Assembly (NCBI RefSeq): GCF_002999335.1
Contig: NW_020312198.1
Coordinates: 1-45,744, forward strand
Reading direction: 5' to 3'
DNA length: 45,744 bases
DNA from: Cyclospora cayetanensis
Taxonomy: Eukaryota; Apicomplexa; Conoidasida; Eucoccidiorida; Eimeriidae
How positions within the stretch are numbered: the first letter of the stretch is position 1; every line of letters starts with the position of its first letter. The translations under genes were made by a program, and so were the position numbers. The notes below the pieces were generated by a model. That model made no database searches, was not told where the DNA came from, and worked only from the letters and a program-made list of their open reading frames with translations. Below are positions 20,501-30,704 of the stretch, in pieces.

Positions 20501-21221
20501 TGGAGGCGGTGAGGCCCCCCGACGCGTAGGCCTCGTAGGCGCTCGCTGCTGTTGCGGTCGCCTCTGTGGTGGCAATGCCTGCATCCTGGTAGGCAGCAGC
20601 TGAGGAGGGAGCAGCTGAGGGGGCGAAAGGGGGAGCAGCCGAGGGGGCAAAAGGGGGAGCAGCCGAGGGGGCAAAAGGGGGAGCAGCCGAGGGGGCAAAA
20701 GGGGGAGCAGCCGAGGGGGCAAAAGGGGGAGCAGCCGAGGGGGCAAAAGAGGGAGCAGCCGGGGGGGCATACGGCGTGAAAGAGTCGAATGCGGGGATGG
20801 AGCTAGAGGGAGAAACGGAGAAAGTTTCGGGGGAGGCGCTGTACTGCCCCGCAGAGATGGCTCGAGTATCGAGACTCGCTGTAAAATATCCGAGGCCAGA
20901 GAGCTCCGAAGCCACTTGGGGGCCTCCGCCAGATCCCTGGTATTCAGGGTAGTTCGTGTATTGGTAAGAGGAGGAAGCCGAGAAGGAGAGGGAGGGGGAG
21001 ATATATGCAGACGGAGATGCAGATGCAGAGAAGGCAGAGGGGCTATACGAAAGCGTGGAGGAAGCTGAAGCGGGCGCCCAGCTGGCCTCGCTCGGCACTC
21101 CGTAAGGCTCCTGGGCTTTAGCCGATGGTGAAAGTAGCAAGGCAGACATAGCAGCAGTAGCAATTGCTGCTGCTGCTGCCGAGAGCCTCCCCGTAGGGCT
21201 GCCCCTCAGAGGAGGCGTCAT
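17535..21221 (-). CDS. Secreted Ala/Ser/Pro/Gln-rich protein, 1228 aa, intronless
   Basis: A single uninterrupted frame of 1228 residues begins at a true ATG (21221). The N terminus, TGRLSAAAAAIATAAMSALLL, followed by SPSAKA and a Gln, has the shape of a cleavable signal peptide. Regions in order: Ser/Tyr/Pro-rich (about 40-160); six tandem APPFAPSA units (about 165-212); Thr/Ser/Pro-rich; Ala-rich with heptad-like AEAAAE runs (about 400-470); a long Gln/Glu/Thr/Ala-rich acidic middle; a basic Arg/Ser-rich stretch (about 1085-1160); and an acidic end (EGDVEWEA). No enzyme motif or Cys-rich domain was seen and Cys is essentially absent. The composition suggests a surface, secretory-organelle or wall-associated protein, but that is inference. 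Its lack of introns contrasts with neighbouring genes. The frame length and signal peptide make it a real gene; function is unknown. Confidence 0.78.
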   Translation of the reverse strand: MTPPLRGSPTGRLSAAAAAIATAAMSALLLSPSAKAQEPYGVPSEASWAPASASSTLSYSPSAFSASASPSAYISPSLSFSASSSYQYTNYPEYQGSGGGPQVASELSGLGYFTASLDTRAISAGQYSASPETFSVSPSSSIPAFDSFTPYAPPAAPSFAPSAAPPFAPSAAPPFAPSAAPPFAPSAAPPFAPSAAPPFAPSAAPSSAAAYQDAGIATTEATATAASAYEAYASGGLTASSGSPYTPASNPVSPSYFDVGSPSYSSSSTGGSSSTSDSTGSYTPATYGGPAAYQSTAQYDTTPTSEPSPTTPTSYSSPTAAAAPSEVLQQAQMMPPTQQSDVGSVTITPIQTAAATAAAAPSAAALASAPVPQATAAAAAGVEIAPSSSVPQGTPVVQEGPTEMAPLPSPSMPVAGVAEAAAEMQTAAVAAVAADTTATADMAEAAVAAEAAAAALEALQETLTSPTQHHEATTEAVANTEQVDSHAAETVAAQGAPEHPPSVQVSPTADSSPDTVSAETTAARQPTESSEAAQQEGAESARVQDEASAVALTEPTAAQTPSEGQQHTPVEEQTQQQGETAEGLLTAAAGDTYVETPAAASTTQSAEVDAGGHTTLAEGTTALPSEAVMPLAEAAEAQHASSHPSQSATGEASEDQQQQSQQPNEPPQLQQATETHAAYESLGALPNAHPQEEGSTEGAPTGAATPPSSLSAAVDEAVMFAAAINAPSSAPAEAGSADEAESQAAATQGGMLPESYPEGPTLETPLEEMMMEHAQNNPAAATQAEEDSQGPHRESEAAGAAPAADGQLDAAASEPTQRGALDTLTGVTQQAIAFGSHPESETDETAESQQQQHPGQSQQQRGQGTLEQEASAQQHEIVIRLLTGDKEDLAASLSRLAETIRHRERLANPHEELETVEGTEQQEQQQTPADATENAEGVAAPLKPGTPQEEEQDQSGEETPDRSRQYIFQSVSQQQQQDLPAEVEALQQVLIQQQLQQTHQQVLLEEELNGSVEVPDIEAYVKQIQEQQEEQHQHQSEKKQESEQGSETAGEAASPGRVLQQNEGRRRQRGETRREGRVNASSVDSSSTSSSNGVPRARRRFNNRREWEVSNTRNSSASRERRSEEMSRRSNSSGSRRSSSTVANSDVEDVEDAEVRVVHPSTGSRPAATVRTAGAHDEMAAAAGATVRAATRPSTTTAATQTRRSSDTTAQEVTSAQEAWEGDVEWEA
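20608..20751 (-). repeat. 24-bp coding tandem repeat, 6 copies
   Basis: Six near-perfect copies of a 24-base unit encode APPFAPSA in the secreted-protein gene. The end copies carry small substitutions (a T and a G change at the right-hand sense end, GAG for GGG at the other), so the inner copies are youngest. Confidence 0.93.
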
Positions 21222-22205
21222 TGAGGTGATTCGAAGCTATAAAAAGCTTGGCAAAGAAGGAGATGAGTCTCTACAGAGATAAGGAGATCGGATGAAGATA
21301 GAGGGCGGCGTGTCGCGGGGTGTATATGTGGATCACGCAAAAGCGATCGATGCGTGCTCTTGTCACCCCACAGCTGCTGTGAACTTGCTGCACAGTAAAC
21401 ACGGAAAAAAAGGCCTGCTTAACGAATAATCCGGCCGGGATTTTCTTGAATTACCTGATGGAGAGATAGGCAAGATATATTCGGCTGTCTAACACAGAAA
21501 GACTGGAAGCAGCTACTGTTAGCTGAAGACAAGCCAGGCGAAGCGCGCCACCTGGAGCCGTCCAGTGAACAAGTAAGTGACCCCCATCCAGTGCGGAGGG
21601 CAGTTCGCAGGATTCTGTCAGTCACTGCTGAAAGAAATCTTAGATTCATGAATCGTAATTAAGCCTATTTTTTTTGGATAGCGTGGAGCGGCTACGCTAT
21701 TGGCAGGATGATGTACTCGGTGACGACTTGCTCGTTCGGTGTATAGCTGCGTAGCCCACCCCAATAACGGCCAGAGGGCAAGACCGCAGCTCTCCACAAG
21801 GACTATCATGGATACAAGGAAGTAAATAGAGCTTATGACTTCTAAAATCTTTTTTTCTCTCCTGAGAGGGGCGATAGTGCATTCTAAAGCAAGATCTGTA
21901 TGAACTTCAATGCGTTGAGCTGTTCGCGCATGCTCCAACTGTCATGCTGGGTGCTCCTCTGGCATATCCGTAAACTCGAGCAGCGGTGTAAATTTCTTTT
22001 CGTGCATTGATTAATCTTGGATAAGAGCTTTTAAGATCTCTTTGAGGGAGTTTCGGTTCCGTGTGAGTCGAGTCTGAGATGTAGCTTAACTGCCGCTCTC
22101 GGTGCGGCCAAGAGCACTATCCCACAGCCGACTCGTAAGCTGGCTCCAGCGTGTGAAATCGGGATTCATACAGCTCAGTAATCAAATTTGCTTGCCCTTA
22201 TCAAT
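21222..22205. promoter_or_regulatory. Divergent intergenic region, AT-richer
   Basis: About 985 bases separate the ATGs of the secreted-protein gene (-) and the coiled-coil gene (+). Base composition is clearly less GC-rich than the exons. TATAAAAAG at 21238-21246 lies just upstream of the leftward ATG but in the wrong orientation for a simple TATA box. Small frames here (21419-21938, -) show no domain or CAG bias and I do not call them. Confidence 0.4.
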
Positions 22206-24209
22206 ATGCATCCCACTAGCCGTGACTCACTCCAATCGTCTGCCTGCGATGGCGAAGCAAGCAGTGTTGCTGCCGTAGCTGCCAGCGGGGTCTACCCCTC
22301 AGAGTATACACCACAAGATCTTAATGGCAATAAAAGGGCTACACGCGTCTCTGTGAGCCTAGAGGATGGGGTGGAGAGCACCACCTCCGACGAGGAGGAC
22401 TGTTTGGTGGACGAGGCTACGGTCCGAGCTGGTATTCGGTCACTTCGCGCCTATAGAGATGCGTATGCAGCCAGGGGCCAATACGGGGACGCACAAATTG
22501 CACAAAGTCACATTGAGGAGTTAGAAGCTTACCTCTTCGCTGTAGTGCAAGAAAGGATTAGAGGCAAGCACTTGCTGCAGCAGGCAGCAGTAGAGCATGC
22601 CCACTATGAGGAGATCGAGAGGCTTACAACAGCATGGGTGCGAGTGCACATTCATGAACACCGAAGGAACACGAGATCTAAACGAATTTATGAGCCTAGA
22701 GAATCCGTTAGGCCTTGAGGGTCACTCACAGGTAGCCAGTAAGCCGAAAAATCGGTGTTCTCTGCGTATGTGTGAGCGGGTAGATCTATTTTGCTTCCAT
22801 CCTTAGCTGGAAATAACCGAAAATACGAGCTACGTCTGGGGTGCTTTATATTTCTAGAGACCTCTATGTTGGCATACGAAAATTCATATGACTGCGCAGT
22901 CATACAAACGTTTCCTTGTACGGGAGGCTGAGTCTGAATGCACGATGCCAGAGTATAATGTACATACACTTTCGTTTCTCTACTATTGATTCTTCGTCTT
23001 ACTCCCAATATTTTGATGGCTGGAACACATTACCTGCTTGTCTTGCTTCGCTTTTCATGCATTGGAGTTCGGTCTGCGCATTCGTTGGAGCAGTAGAGCC
23101 CCTGGCCGCTCTTTCTTGCACCGGATATTGTATCCGTTCCTCCTGCTTTCGCCATGCGTACAGCAGAAAAGCACTGAGGCTTTCGAGGCCCACGCCAGTG
23201 AGAAACACTGTAACTATATGGGTACTCCAGGGTTAGATGGAGCTCAGAGACACAGCCGCCTGCCAACCCTCGACATTTCTCAGCTAGCCACTGCCTAGCA
23301 AGCGGGCCAGCTAAGAGACGCTCAGGGAGCTACAAATCTTTGGCGTCTCTCGCCTGGTGTGCTAGCCAACGCCGCCTGCAGGGGAGTTGCACCGAAGCAG
23401 TCGCGTCCTCTAGGCAGCAAGCACTGAAACTAGAAAACCATACTGCACAAATTGGTGCCGTACAGACGAAGCTGGGACAGGGGGCCCATAGTTTCATAGC
23501 TTCCTTTGAGGCTCTTCGCTTTATGTGTGGAAAGAGAGGCTACATCAGGAGCTGCGGGAGCGACAAATGGAGGAAACTGCGAGGTCTCTTGAGAGGACAG
23601 TGGTATACATACAGCCAAGGGCGCCACATTGGAGCTCGCGGCTCATTCGACTCAGACAGAACGAGATCCTGCAGGCAAAGGCCCACAGGTAGGAGGCATC
23701 AGTCCTTTGGTCGCTGCTGGATCCCCCTCTTACTTCCGCCAAACCATCCGGCTTCTCCAATCATTTTTGCCGCTGTTCGCTATGCTTCGGTATCGTTCCT
23801 TTGAGTCGGAACGTGGCCGTGCCAATACACCTGCTGCCGCTGCTGCTGCTGCAGGTACGAAGCGGCTGCCCGTCTTAAGAAGATGGCGGATCGGCTCGAG
23901 CGGGAGGAGCTAATCTCCTGGAAGGCGCAGCGCGACGCCGCGATACGGAAAAAGTATGAGCTACTACAGCAGCGGCAGCAGCAGGAGAGGGAGAGCGTGG
24001 ATGGCCGACTTGCTGCAGCAAGACACCATCTCAAGGTCCTGCATGCGAAGGCCCTCGACCGACTGACTAAGAGATACGTTCACCTAAAAGATCACAACTT
24101 ACACTCTGTGAGAGCCGCACTGCAGACACTCCCTAGCAAGCTGCCGCTACCCGTTTGTACAGCTGGAACGACGCACTGCAATCGAGAATCTTTCTCCCTA
24201 TCTTCTTAG
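22206..24209 (+). CDS. Conserved-looking coiled-coil protein, at least 3 exons
   Basis: Exon 1 runs 22206-22637 (ATG at 22206, donor TGG|GTGCGA) and encodes an acidic N terminus followed by a tetratricopeptide-like helix pair (RAYRDAYAARGQYGDAQIAQ) and a coiled coil. A later exon, 23511-23688, reads VWKERLHQELRERQMEE and PHWSSRLIRLRQNEI, and joins in phase 2 to 23855-24209 (YEAAARLKKMADRLEREE, then a long basic coiled coil). A 34-base microexon at 23164-23197 would bridge exon 1 to 23511 with exact phases, but it is tentative. The motif order, a Ser-x-x-Leu-Leu-like segment, then a paired-helix YxEA..K..AD.LE..E block, then a long coil, recalls a coiled-coil family of ciliated protists. Eimeria microgametes are flagellated, so an axonemal role is possible, but I give no name. 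Confidence 0.68.
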
Positions 24210-24761
24210 CCTAGGCGCTGCCGTTTCGGCTTGTGGTGTTGCAACTCGTGCGGGTGCTGCCAGCCTTTTTGCTGGTGTTGCAGCACCAGCTGGAGGGCGA
24301 CCGCATTTTTGCACAGCTGCGAAAGGCAGCAGAGAAGGAGCTGTAGGCTAACCCCCCTTGGCCGTTCCCCGTACTTACGGCCCCTCTACCCCGTCCCCCA
24401 CCGGACCGCTGACTGCATGCTACCTGCTGTCTGACATAAACAAGTTGAGTTGTTACGCTTGCCAATTACGCTGCGTAGGAGCCGCGCTGCAGCAGCAAGC
24501 GCTGTTGGCAGCAGGGCTCGCTCTAGCAGTGGCACGAACGAAAGATGCACACGTCAAAGCAAATGCCCCGAAGGCATACGGCCCGTCCTCAAGCTGTATG
24601 CCATGCATCCCAATGAAAACTATGTAGGAAAATGACAAGATGAGTCAAAAACAGCACCGCGCTGTTGCAAGAACAGTCTCAGACAGCTGCCGCACCAACG
24701 CACGCAGCGGCAGGTGCTAGTGCCGTTACTGCTGCGTATTTTTCTGTTGCCATAGCAAACA
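24210..24761. other. Convergent intergenic region
   Basis: About 550 bases between the stop of the coiled-coil gene (+) and the stop of the EF-hand gene (-). Short frames on + (24358-24627) lack a domain or splice context. Nothing else was seen. Confidence 0.45.
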
Positions 24762-26019
24762 CTAATTCCTGGGTGCAAGTCGCTGCTTGTTGGTAAAGAG
24801 CTTTTTAAATTGCTGCAAAAACACATGGCCACTGCCATCCGGGGAGAGATGCCGGAGCATCAGCTCGAGCTGCTCAACAGAAAATGCACCGCCGCAGCAC
24901 TCTGACGCTTCGGCCAGATCTCGCAGTGTCAAGTATCCTGCGTATGAACACATAGTAGGCTCTAAAACTGGATATATACTTGTTAAATAAGAGAGGGCTT
25001 GTGGGTGTGTGCATGCGGCTGCTGTTGGTGGCGTGGCATGGCAGCTCGAACGACAGCTGTAATCAACATTGAAAGTGGAGTCTTAGCAGGAACGCAGCAT
25101 CAAGCAGTCCAGCAGCCAGCAGTCCTGCAGAATGAGCAGCCTGCGTTTACACAAAAAGACCAACTGCACATACCTTTGTCGCCGTGGTCAAAAAGCTTAA
25201 AAAGATTACCCGCTTCGCTGATATCTTCTTCCAGTGAAAACGACCCGCATGCGAAGTTGCAGAATTCAGAAAAGGAAACACCTGATCCACGACCCTCCAA
25301 CAATAGCATCTTTGCCGCCTAAGAGAAAAACATATACACAACAAGGTTCCAAGCGAATCGTGCGGCGAACGCTGTGACATGTGTGAGTTAGTATTTTGCA
25401 GACATTGCACGCGAACTCAGCAGTTTTCATGACGAGATAAGGAAACGCTCTGACTAAGCACCGAAATAGGGCAAGACCAGGAGCAGCAGACCATGGGTTC
25501 GGGGGTCTGTACACCGAGGGCGGTACAAGCGGCGCGAAATTCGCTGGCTTGTAGCAACCCATCTCCATCCCGATCAAAGACATTGAATGCTTCCCTCAGG
25601 ATCTCCTGCTCGGAGGGTGAGAATGCTGTTGCTGGTGCCGGCGCTGCTGTCGCTGTTGCTGCCGGGGGCCCTGTTGGTCTGCCTGCTGCTGCTGTTGTGC
25701 GATGTTTCTGCCGCTGCAATTCATGGCTATGAGGCTCCTGGGGATGTGGGATGTCTACGGTTGGATAGTGAGGGTCTTGCTGCTTTGGCCGTTTCTGGCC
25801 TGCGTCTGCTGTTGCGGCTGCGATTCCCTTGTACTGCAGCAGCAATGGATGCTGATTCGCTGCCTCAGGTCCTCTCGAACGCAGCAGAGTGGGGCGGAGA
25901 TCTTGCTGCTGGTGATCCTGCACCAGCAGTGTAGGCCGCGTCATTTCAGCAGCGCAAGACGCCGCAGCAGCGGAGGGTTTACACAGAGGGATCTCCCACG
26001 GCTTGGCGACAGGTTGCTG
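24762..26019 (-). CDS. Centrin/calmodulin-like EF-hand protein, 3+ exons
   Basis: Exons (sense): 26019-25492, 25318-25174, 24937-24762, with phases 0 and 1 matching exactly and donors ATG|GTCTGC and AAAG|GTATGT. An Ala/Gln/Pro-rich N-terminal extension of about 120 residues precedes four EF-hand positions. EF1 is canonical: FNVFDRDGDGLLQASEF. EF2 (LEGRGSGVSFSEF) lacks the first Asp. EF3 (LFDHGDKGYLTLRDL) is partial. EF4 (LSPDGSGHVFLQQF) starts with Ser and ends with Gln instead of Glu. The spacing and the helix after EF3 (AEASECCGGAFSVEQLELML) resemble centrin (caltractin) more than calmodulin. No in-frame ATG precedes 26019; a 7-codon first exon at 26273-26253 (MSLILIE) or an internal ATG at 25947 could supply the start. 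It probably binds one Ca2+ strongly, and a basal-body or centrocone role is possible. Confidence 0.85.
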
Positions 26020-26566
26020 CTGCGGATGCAAAAAAAGAAAGAATTATCGCCGCCGTCGTCCTTTTCGTTGTACTGCAGGGGGTGCTCTAGGAAAGGAGAT
26101 GTTCGGGTTGGTGGGAGCCCAGTGTTTGAGCAGCAGCAACAGCTGCTGCTGGTGCTGCTACTGCTGCTCTTGCATGCAGCAGTTGCTGCAAAATATGTCG
26201 AACTACATGTCTCATGTCGTATTTCTTCTACAGGTATATATATATGAAGTACCTCAATAAGTATTAGACTCATTAGCAACGTTCTTAGCAATAGCAGCAG
26301 CAGTCAACCACCGTGGCCGCAATAGCAGCAGGTGACCCGAAGCCGCAGGAAGCGTGTTTGATGTTGCGGAGTTAGGAATCAGGAAGTGGCATCAAAAACT
26401 AAAGTTATTACAATTTAGAAGGCTTATCAGTGTTATAGGCGCAACATCGAAGCTGCCAGCCTTAGGCGGTCCAGGACTTACCAGCCGTTTGCGGGCGCCT
26501 GCTCTAGCGACATCCCTTCAATCACGCAGAAGCAGCAGCACCAGCAACACGGGTACTAGGGGCTGG

Positions 26567-28487
26567 ATGGAAAAGACTACGCCAAGCAGCGGCAAGGGTG
26601 TGCAGCAGCAGCAGAGAGAGCAGCAACTGCCACAAGAACAGGAGCAACACTTCACGCTGCAGGCCAGGTGCTTGAGAAGGCAACCAGCATCTCTCCCAGA
26701 AGGGGAGGTGAAGCAGTTACAGCAAGGAGGGGAGCTCGGGCCTGATCAGGGGCCGCAGAAGCATAGGCAGCATCAGCAGCAGCAACAACAGCACCACGCT
26801 CTTGCTCATCGTAGGCGCCAAGATGCCACGTCCAGCATGGCACTCTTCAGTCGTCGAAACTCGGTGGATTGTTCAGGCCACTGCAGCGGCTCCTCTAATG
26901 TCAGCAGCAGCAGCAGCAGCTGCAGGAGCAGCCCTTTCCCTAACAAGCTCCGCAGCGCTGGGGGATCGAGCTACATGCAGAAACATGCAAACAGGAGGCA
27001 GCAGCACACCTGCGAAGGCGCCTTCGCTCCAAGCCACAGACGCAGGGGCAGACGCAGCCGCAGCTTCCCTAAGACTGCCTCTGGGCCGTCTCACCAGCTA
27101 AGGGCCATTCCGCTGTGCAGATGCGGTTCCCCATGTGCCAGTAACATCCGCCTGCCCCCTAGCATCAGCAGCAGTCCAGGCAGATCCAGCAGCAGCGGGA
27201 GCAGCAGCAGCGGCAGCGCTGCGGTGATCAAGCACTACAATCCCCATACTGTCGAGGCAGCAACGGCCCTCTACCTATGCTGCTGCAGTTGGGGCATTGC
27301 CTCTCGTTTTGGAGTTTGGGAGTGTCTTTTGTATCTACTCAATTTGCTTCACAACCACGCAGTTGGTCACTCGACCCTAGCCATGGGTCTCATCCAAGGG
27401 TTCGTCCTCTGCGAGAAGCGTAGAGACATGCTTCTTGGAGGCGCCAGCAGCAGCAGCGGCATCGAGGGTGGCAAGAACCGTAGCAGCAGCAGAAGCAGCA
27501 GCAGGGCCTTTAGCAGCAACACGAGCAGCAGCGCATGCAGCAACGGCTGTACGGGTAACATGAAGCGGCAGGACAGGTACCCCGAGTGCAGCGCCTGTCG
27601 CCGTCAGGAGCAGCTGCCTTCGAAGCTTCAGCCAATGCAGCAGGAGCGACAGCCACCGGGAGTATCTTCCGCTGCGGCGTCCACAGCAGCAGAACTGGAG
27701 ACACTGGCTGCTGGGGAGTTCCTAAGGAGGGAGCTGCGAGGCTGCCACGAGGCGTGGTTAGACCTGCAGCGTCACCGATCTCAGCTGCAGCAGCAGGAGC
27801 GGGAGCAGCTCCCAGGAGCTCCTCTCTGGGCTAATAGTGCCCCACCAAAGGGCAGCAGCGACAGCAGCAGCAGAAGCAGCAGCAGCGACAGGTTGGAAAC
27901 GACGATAGATCCGGTGTGGGTGGCACTTTCGGACTGTTCTTTGATTTGGCTATTGTTTTGCGGGTTATGGTTAGGTCTGGCGCAATTATTGGATGAAGGG
28001 CTGCCTCTGTCCTGCTGGCTGTCCATCCTGGAAGTCGTGCCCGTCGAGGTGCAACTGGGCATGAGGATCTCTAGCAGCTCACTCCCACACGTCTTCATTG
28101 AGGAAGTAAGAGGTGTTTTCATCAGGGCAGCTGCTGTTTTGTGTGCTAGGGTTGTTGTTTGAGCGAGGGGAGGGGAGGGAAGGGGGGGAGGACTAGGGGT
28201 CGTGGGTGGAGTCTGTATGTATGTACAGGAAACACATCGCGCTCCAGCCCCCTTCTGCCGTCCTTTGTGCGCCGCAGTTGCTGGCTTTTTCAGACGATCT
28301 CGACTTTTGCTTCCCAGCTTCTTTCGAGCGGCTCTGGCAGTTCATGGGAGGGCCCTGGCAAAGGGGCTTTCTGGAAACAAGGCAGTTGGAAGTTCTCCTG
28401 GCAGCGAGAGTGCAGTACGAAAGGCGGCAGCAGCAGCAGCAACGGCAGCACGAACAGCAGCAGCAACGGCAGCCGCTTTTGCACTAG
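26567..28487 (+). CDS. Ser/Gln-rich protein of unknown function, 2+ exons
   Basis: A long + frame is open from about 26354; the first ATG is at 26567. It ends at a strong donor (GAGGAA|GTAAGAG, exon end 28105) and joins in phase 0 to 28278-28487 (LLAFSDDLDFCFPASF..., a Gln-rich end and stop). The N half is rich in Gln, His, Arg and Ser. Two hydrophobic segments stand out: ALYLCCCSWGIASRFGVWE...LYLLNLLHNH around 27270-27360, and VALSDCSLIWLLFCGLWLG around 27920-27980. They could be buried helices or membrane segments. Cys and His are scattered without a zinc-finger pattern. Upstream exons may exist because the frame is open before the ATG without a start. I do not recognise the family; other forward frames are also open in the AGC-rich parts, so the exact frame of those parts is less certain than the hydrophobic blocks. 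Confidence 0.55.
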
Positions 28488-29858
28488 TGGATGTCCAGGC
28501 AAGACGCCACACAACAACTTCTTTGTGCCGCTTTGCGCCTTTTCTGAAGACTCAAGCGAATGGTGCCGCCTTCATCGAAGCCGGCGACTTAGCCCGTTGC
28601 ACCGCGAAGGCATGCATAAGAAGCGGCAGAAGCCGCTTCTGCCGCCTTTTCTGCGTTTGCTGGTTGCTCTGCCAAGTTGCAGAGCCCATTCACAGAGGAC
28701 TTCTCCACCATGCGGGAGTATAGGCAGGAGAGGCGCCTCCTGCACTTTCTTTTAACGGTGCATATGCGTCCGTGCATATACTAATACCTGCATGTCTAGC
28801 TCTATCCATATTGATATATGTATATAGGCTGAGCTCTGCCAAAGGCTTTTCACTAGGCCGTGGCAGGTGTATCATATTGACCGTCATCGAACCGCAAGTA
28901 CTATGCAACCCCTTACTGTCCGAACCATGGGACTAAAAATTGAATCTGAAGGGTTTTTGTACACTTATATCGAATCTTATAGTGAGAGTGCCTATAAGGG
29001 ATGCCTCCAGCATGCTGCCCAGTCTATACATCCCCAAATAAATACAAATCAGCTCCCAGTACCATTGCTGCTGCTGCTGCTGCTCGTTGTGCCTTGCTGA
29101 GAAGAGTGGGCGTCCTTCGAAGCTTCTTGCGCCTCTGTGGGGAGGGCGGCTATTGGGCAGCCTGAGCCAGTAAGTCGCACATTCGAGAGGCCCTATTCCC
29201 GAAGGCAAAGAACCCCTGACAGTAGCCAGCAGCTTGACACGTGCGCATTTCATCATCTGTTCAGGCCTACCTCGTAAGAAATTTCGGTGCTGTTGAGAGC
29301 GGGGTAGCTGGTCAGGAACGAGCGCCACAACACCAGACATTGGATTTTGCGTAGCTGCACATGTACACCAACACACTCCGCCAACAGTGATAGTGACGGC
29401 GGTAACACGCTCTATATATGTACGTACATGCAAATATGCGCAAATACGCACGAACACAAAACACACACACACACATCCACCTACGCTAAACGCAAGCGCA
29501 AAGGGGTCTCGCCGAGTCATCCCTCCGCCATCACCGCTTGCAAGCCTGTCGCCCTGCATCTGTCTGTACACCCCAGAAACAGCAGCAACACCAGCAGCCG
29601 CAACACCAGCAACGCACTTTGCTGGGTCTCTGAATCAAGGCACACGAAATTCAGCAAAAGGACCTGCCACTGCCCGTCTGGCCTCCTCATAAGATCGCAT
29701 GTTACATATCCACGGAGTCCAGTGGGGCCTGTGTATCACCGCAAATGCGAACATTCAGAGTTCGAGACGTAGACAAGATTTTCTGGGGTGCCTGCCCGCC
29801 GGGCGCACTGCGTTTTCTGCGTGGAGCTCTGCGAGGGTTCGCGGTGTATAGACTGTAC
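28488..29858. other. Unassigned region
   Basis: About 1.4 kb between the Ser-rich gene (+) and the last resolved exon of the TIM21/COA1-like candidate (-). It contains a short CTG run at 29067-29087, an ACAC run near 29460, and a minus-strand stretch at about 29345-29270 with exon character (KIQCLVLWRSFLTSYPALN..., acceptor ATGTGCAG, donor GAG|GTAGGC). This could be a downstream exon of the minus-strand gene, but phases could not be joined. Confidence 0.4.
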
Positions 29859-30602
29859 CTGAAACTGTCATTTTAATCCTGGCATCTTTCTCGTGGATAT
29901 AGCCTCCCCACCACCAGTTCCTTCGGATCTCGCCACCCAACGCTTCACGGACACGCGGGTCCTTCCTGCAAAAACCTGAATCTCATCGTCCTAAGGCTTA
30001 CACATTGCAGGGGCTGCTTGGCTGCAAAAAAGTCGAAAGCGTGCAGGAATCCCCGAGCAGCAAACACTCGAGCACGCGGATTCAACGGAGACTTACTTTA
30101 CCGCATCCCAGGCATGGCTGAGGGGCTCTGGATGGTCAAGGAGCAGCCACAGGGTGCTGCCTACACCTCCGAAGAAGAGCGAAGCGCCGCAACACAGGAG
30201 CAGCCATCCCCTAGCTGGCATTGCGGGACGGTCACTAACTGGAGGCCCCTCGGATGTGCACGTGTCAGATGCCGATGGTGGTGACACCGCTGCTGCTTCT
30301 GCTGCTGCTCCTGGTGCTGTCGGAGACTGCTTGGAAGGCGTGCTGTGGAAGCGACGTTCGGCCGCCTTGAGGCCGTTGCTGCAACAGCCCCAGCATGTGT
30401 GGTGGAGGTGGCTACTTTGGCCACTAAGGCACGTACACCTCGCCAGAATGTAGTCGCTGTTGGCTTTTAAAATTAGGCATTCGTTGCGGACGGCCGCCCA
30501 CAGAGCGGGCTTATTGCTCATGCGGCAGTGTGCGAAGGCGCTTAAAAAGCTGAGACTGCCAGCTTTCATAGAAAGCGGCTGAGAGGCGTTCAGGGGCTTC
30601 AT
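29859..30602 (-). CDS. Single-pass membrane protein, TIM21/COA1-like candidate (3' end unresolved)
   Basis: Exon 1 runs 30602-30097 from ATG MKPLNASQPLSM; exon 2 runs 29965-29859. The junction AAA|GTAAGT to TGCAG|G restores a Lys codon. The N terminus is basic and hydroxylated with a RRFHSTPSK segment typical of mitochondrial precursors. A single hydrophobic helix follows (GWLLLCCGASLFFGGVGSTL). Then comes DPRVREALGGEIRRNWWWGGYIHEKDARIKMTVSG, split across no further intron. A TM helix followed by a short LGxxI...GxI......V.G segment is the layout of TIM21 and COA1 proteins, which act at the mitochondrial inner membrane in import or cytochrome oxidase assembly. The remaining C-terminal exon after the donor at 29858 is not found with confidence. 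The family call is tentative; the two exons are well supported. Confidence 0.55.
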
Positions 30603-30704
30603 CGTGGCAACCGATGAAGGCACGGCAAACGCCACGATGCCTCGAGCCCTCGACGCGGAAGCCTCAATCCTGCACTGCGAAGAGTGGGTTAAGGGCCATA
30701 AAGC

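Noticed and set aside
20222..21163. Pro/Leu/Arg-rich 313-codon minus frame overlapping the secreted protein
   Set aside because: Lies in another frame of the same strand inside the 1228-residue ORF; the latter has a signal peptide and true ATG.
21238..21246. TATAAAAAG as a TATA box for the secreted-protein gene
   Set aside because: Reads in the opposite orientation and sits only about 20 bases from the ATG.
23164..23197. 34-base microexon bridging the coiled-coil gene, as a certain exon
   Set aside because: Phases fit exactly but so short an exon can fit by chance; kept only as a possibility in the gene entry.
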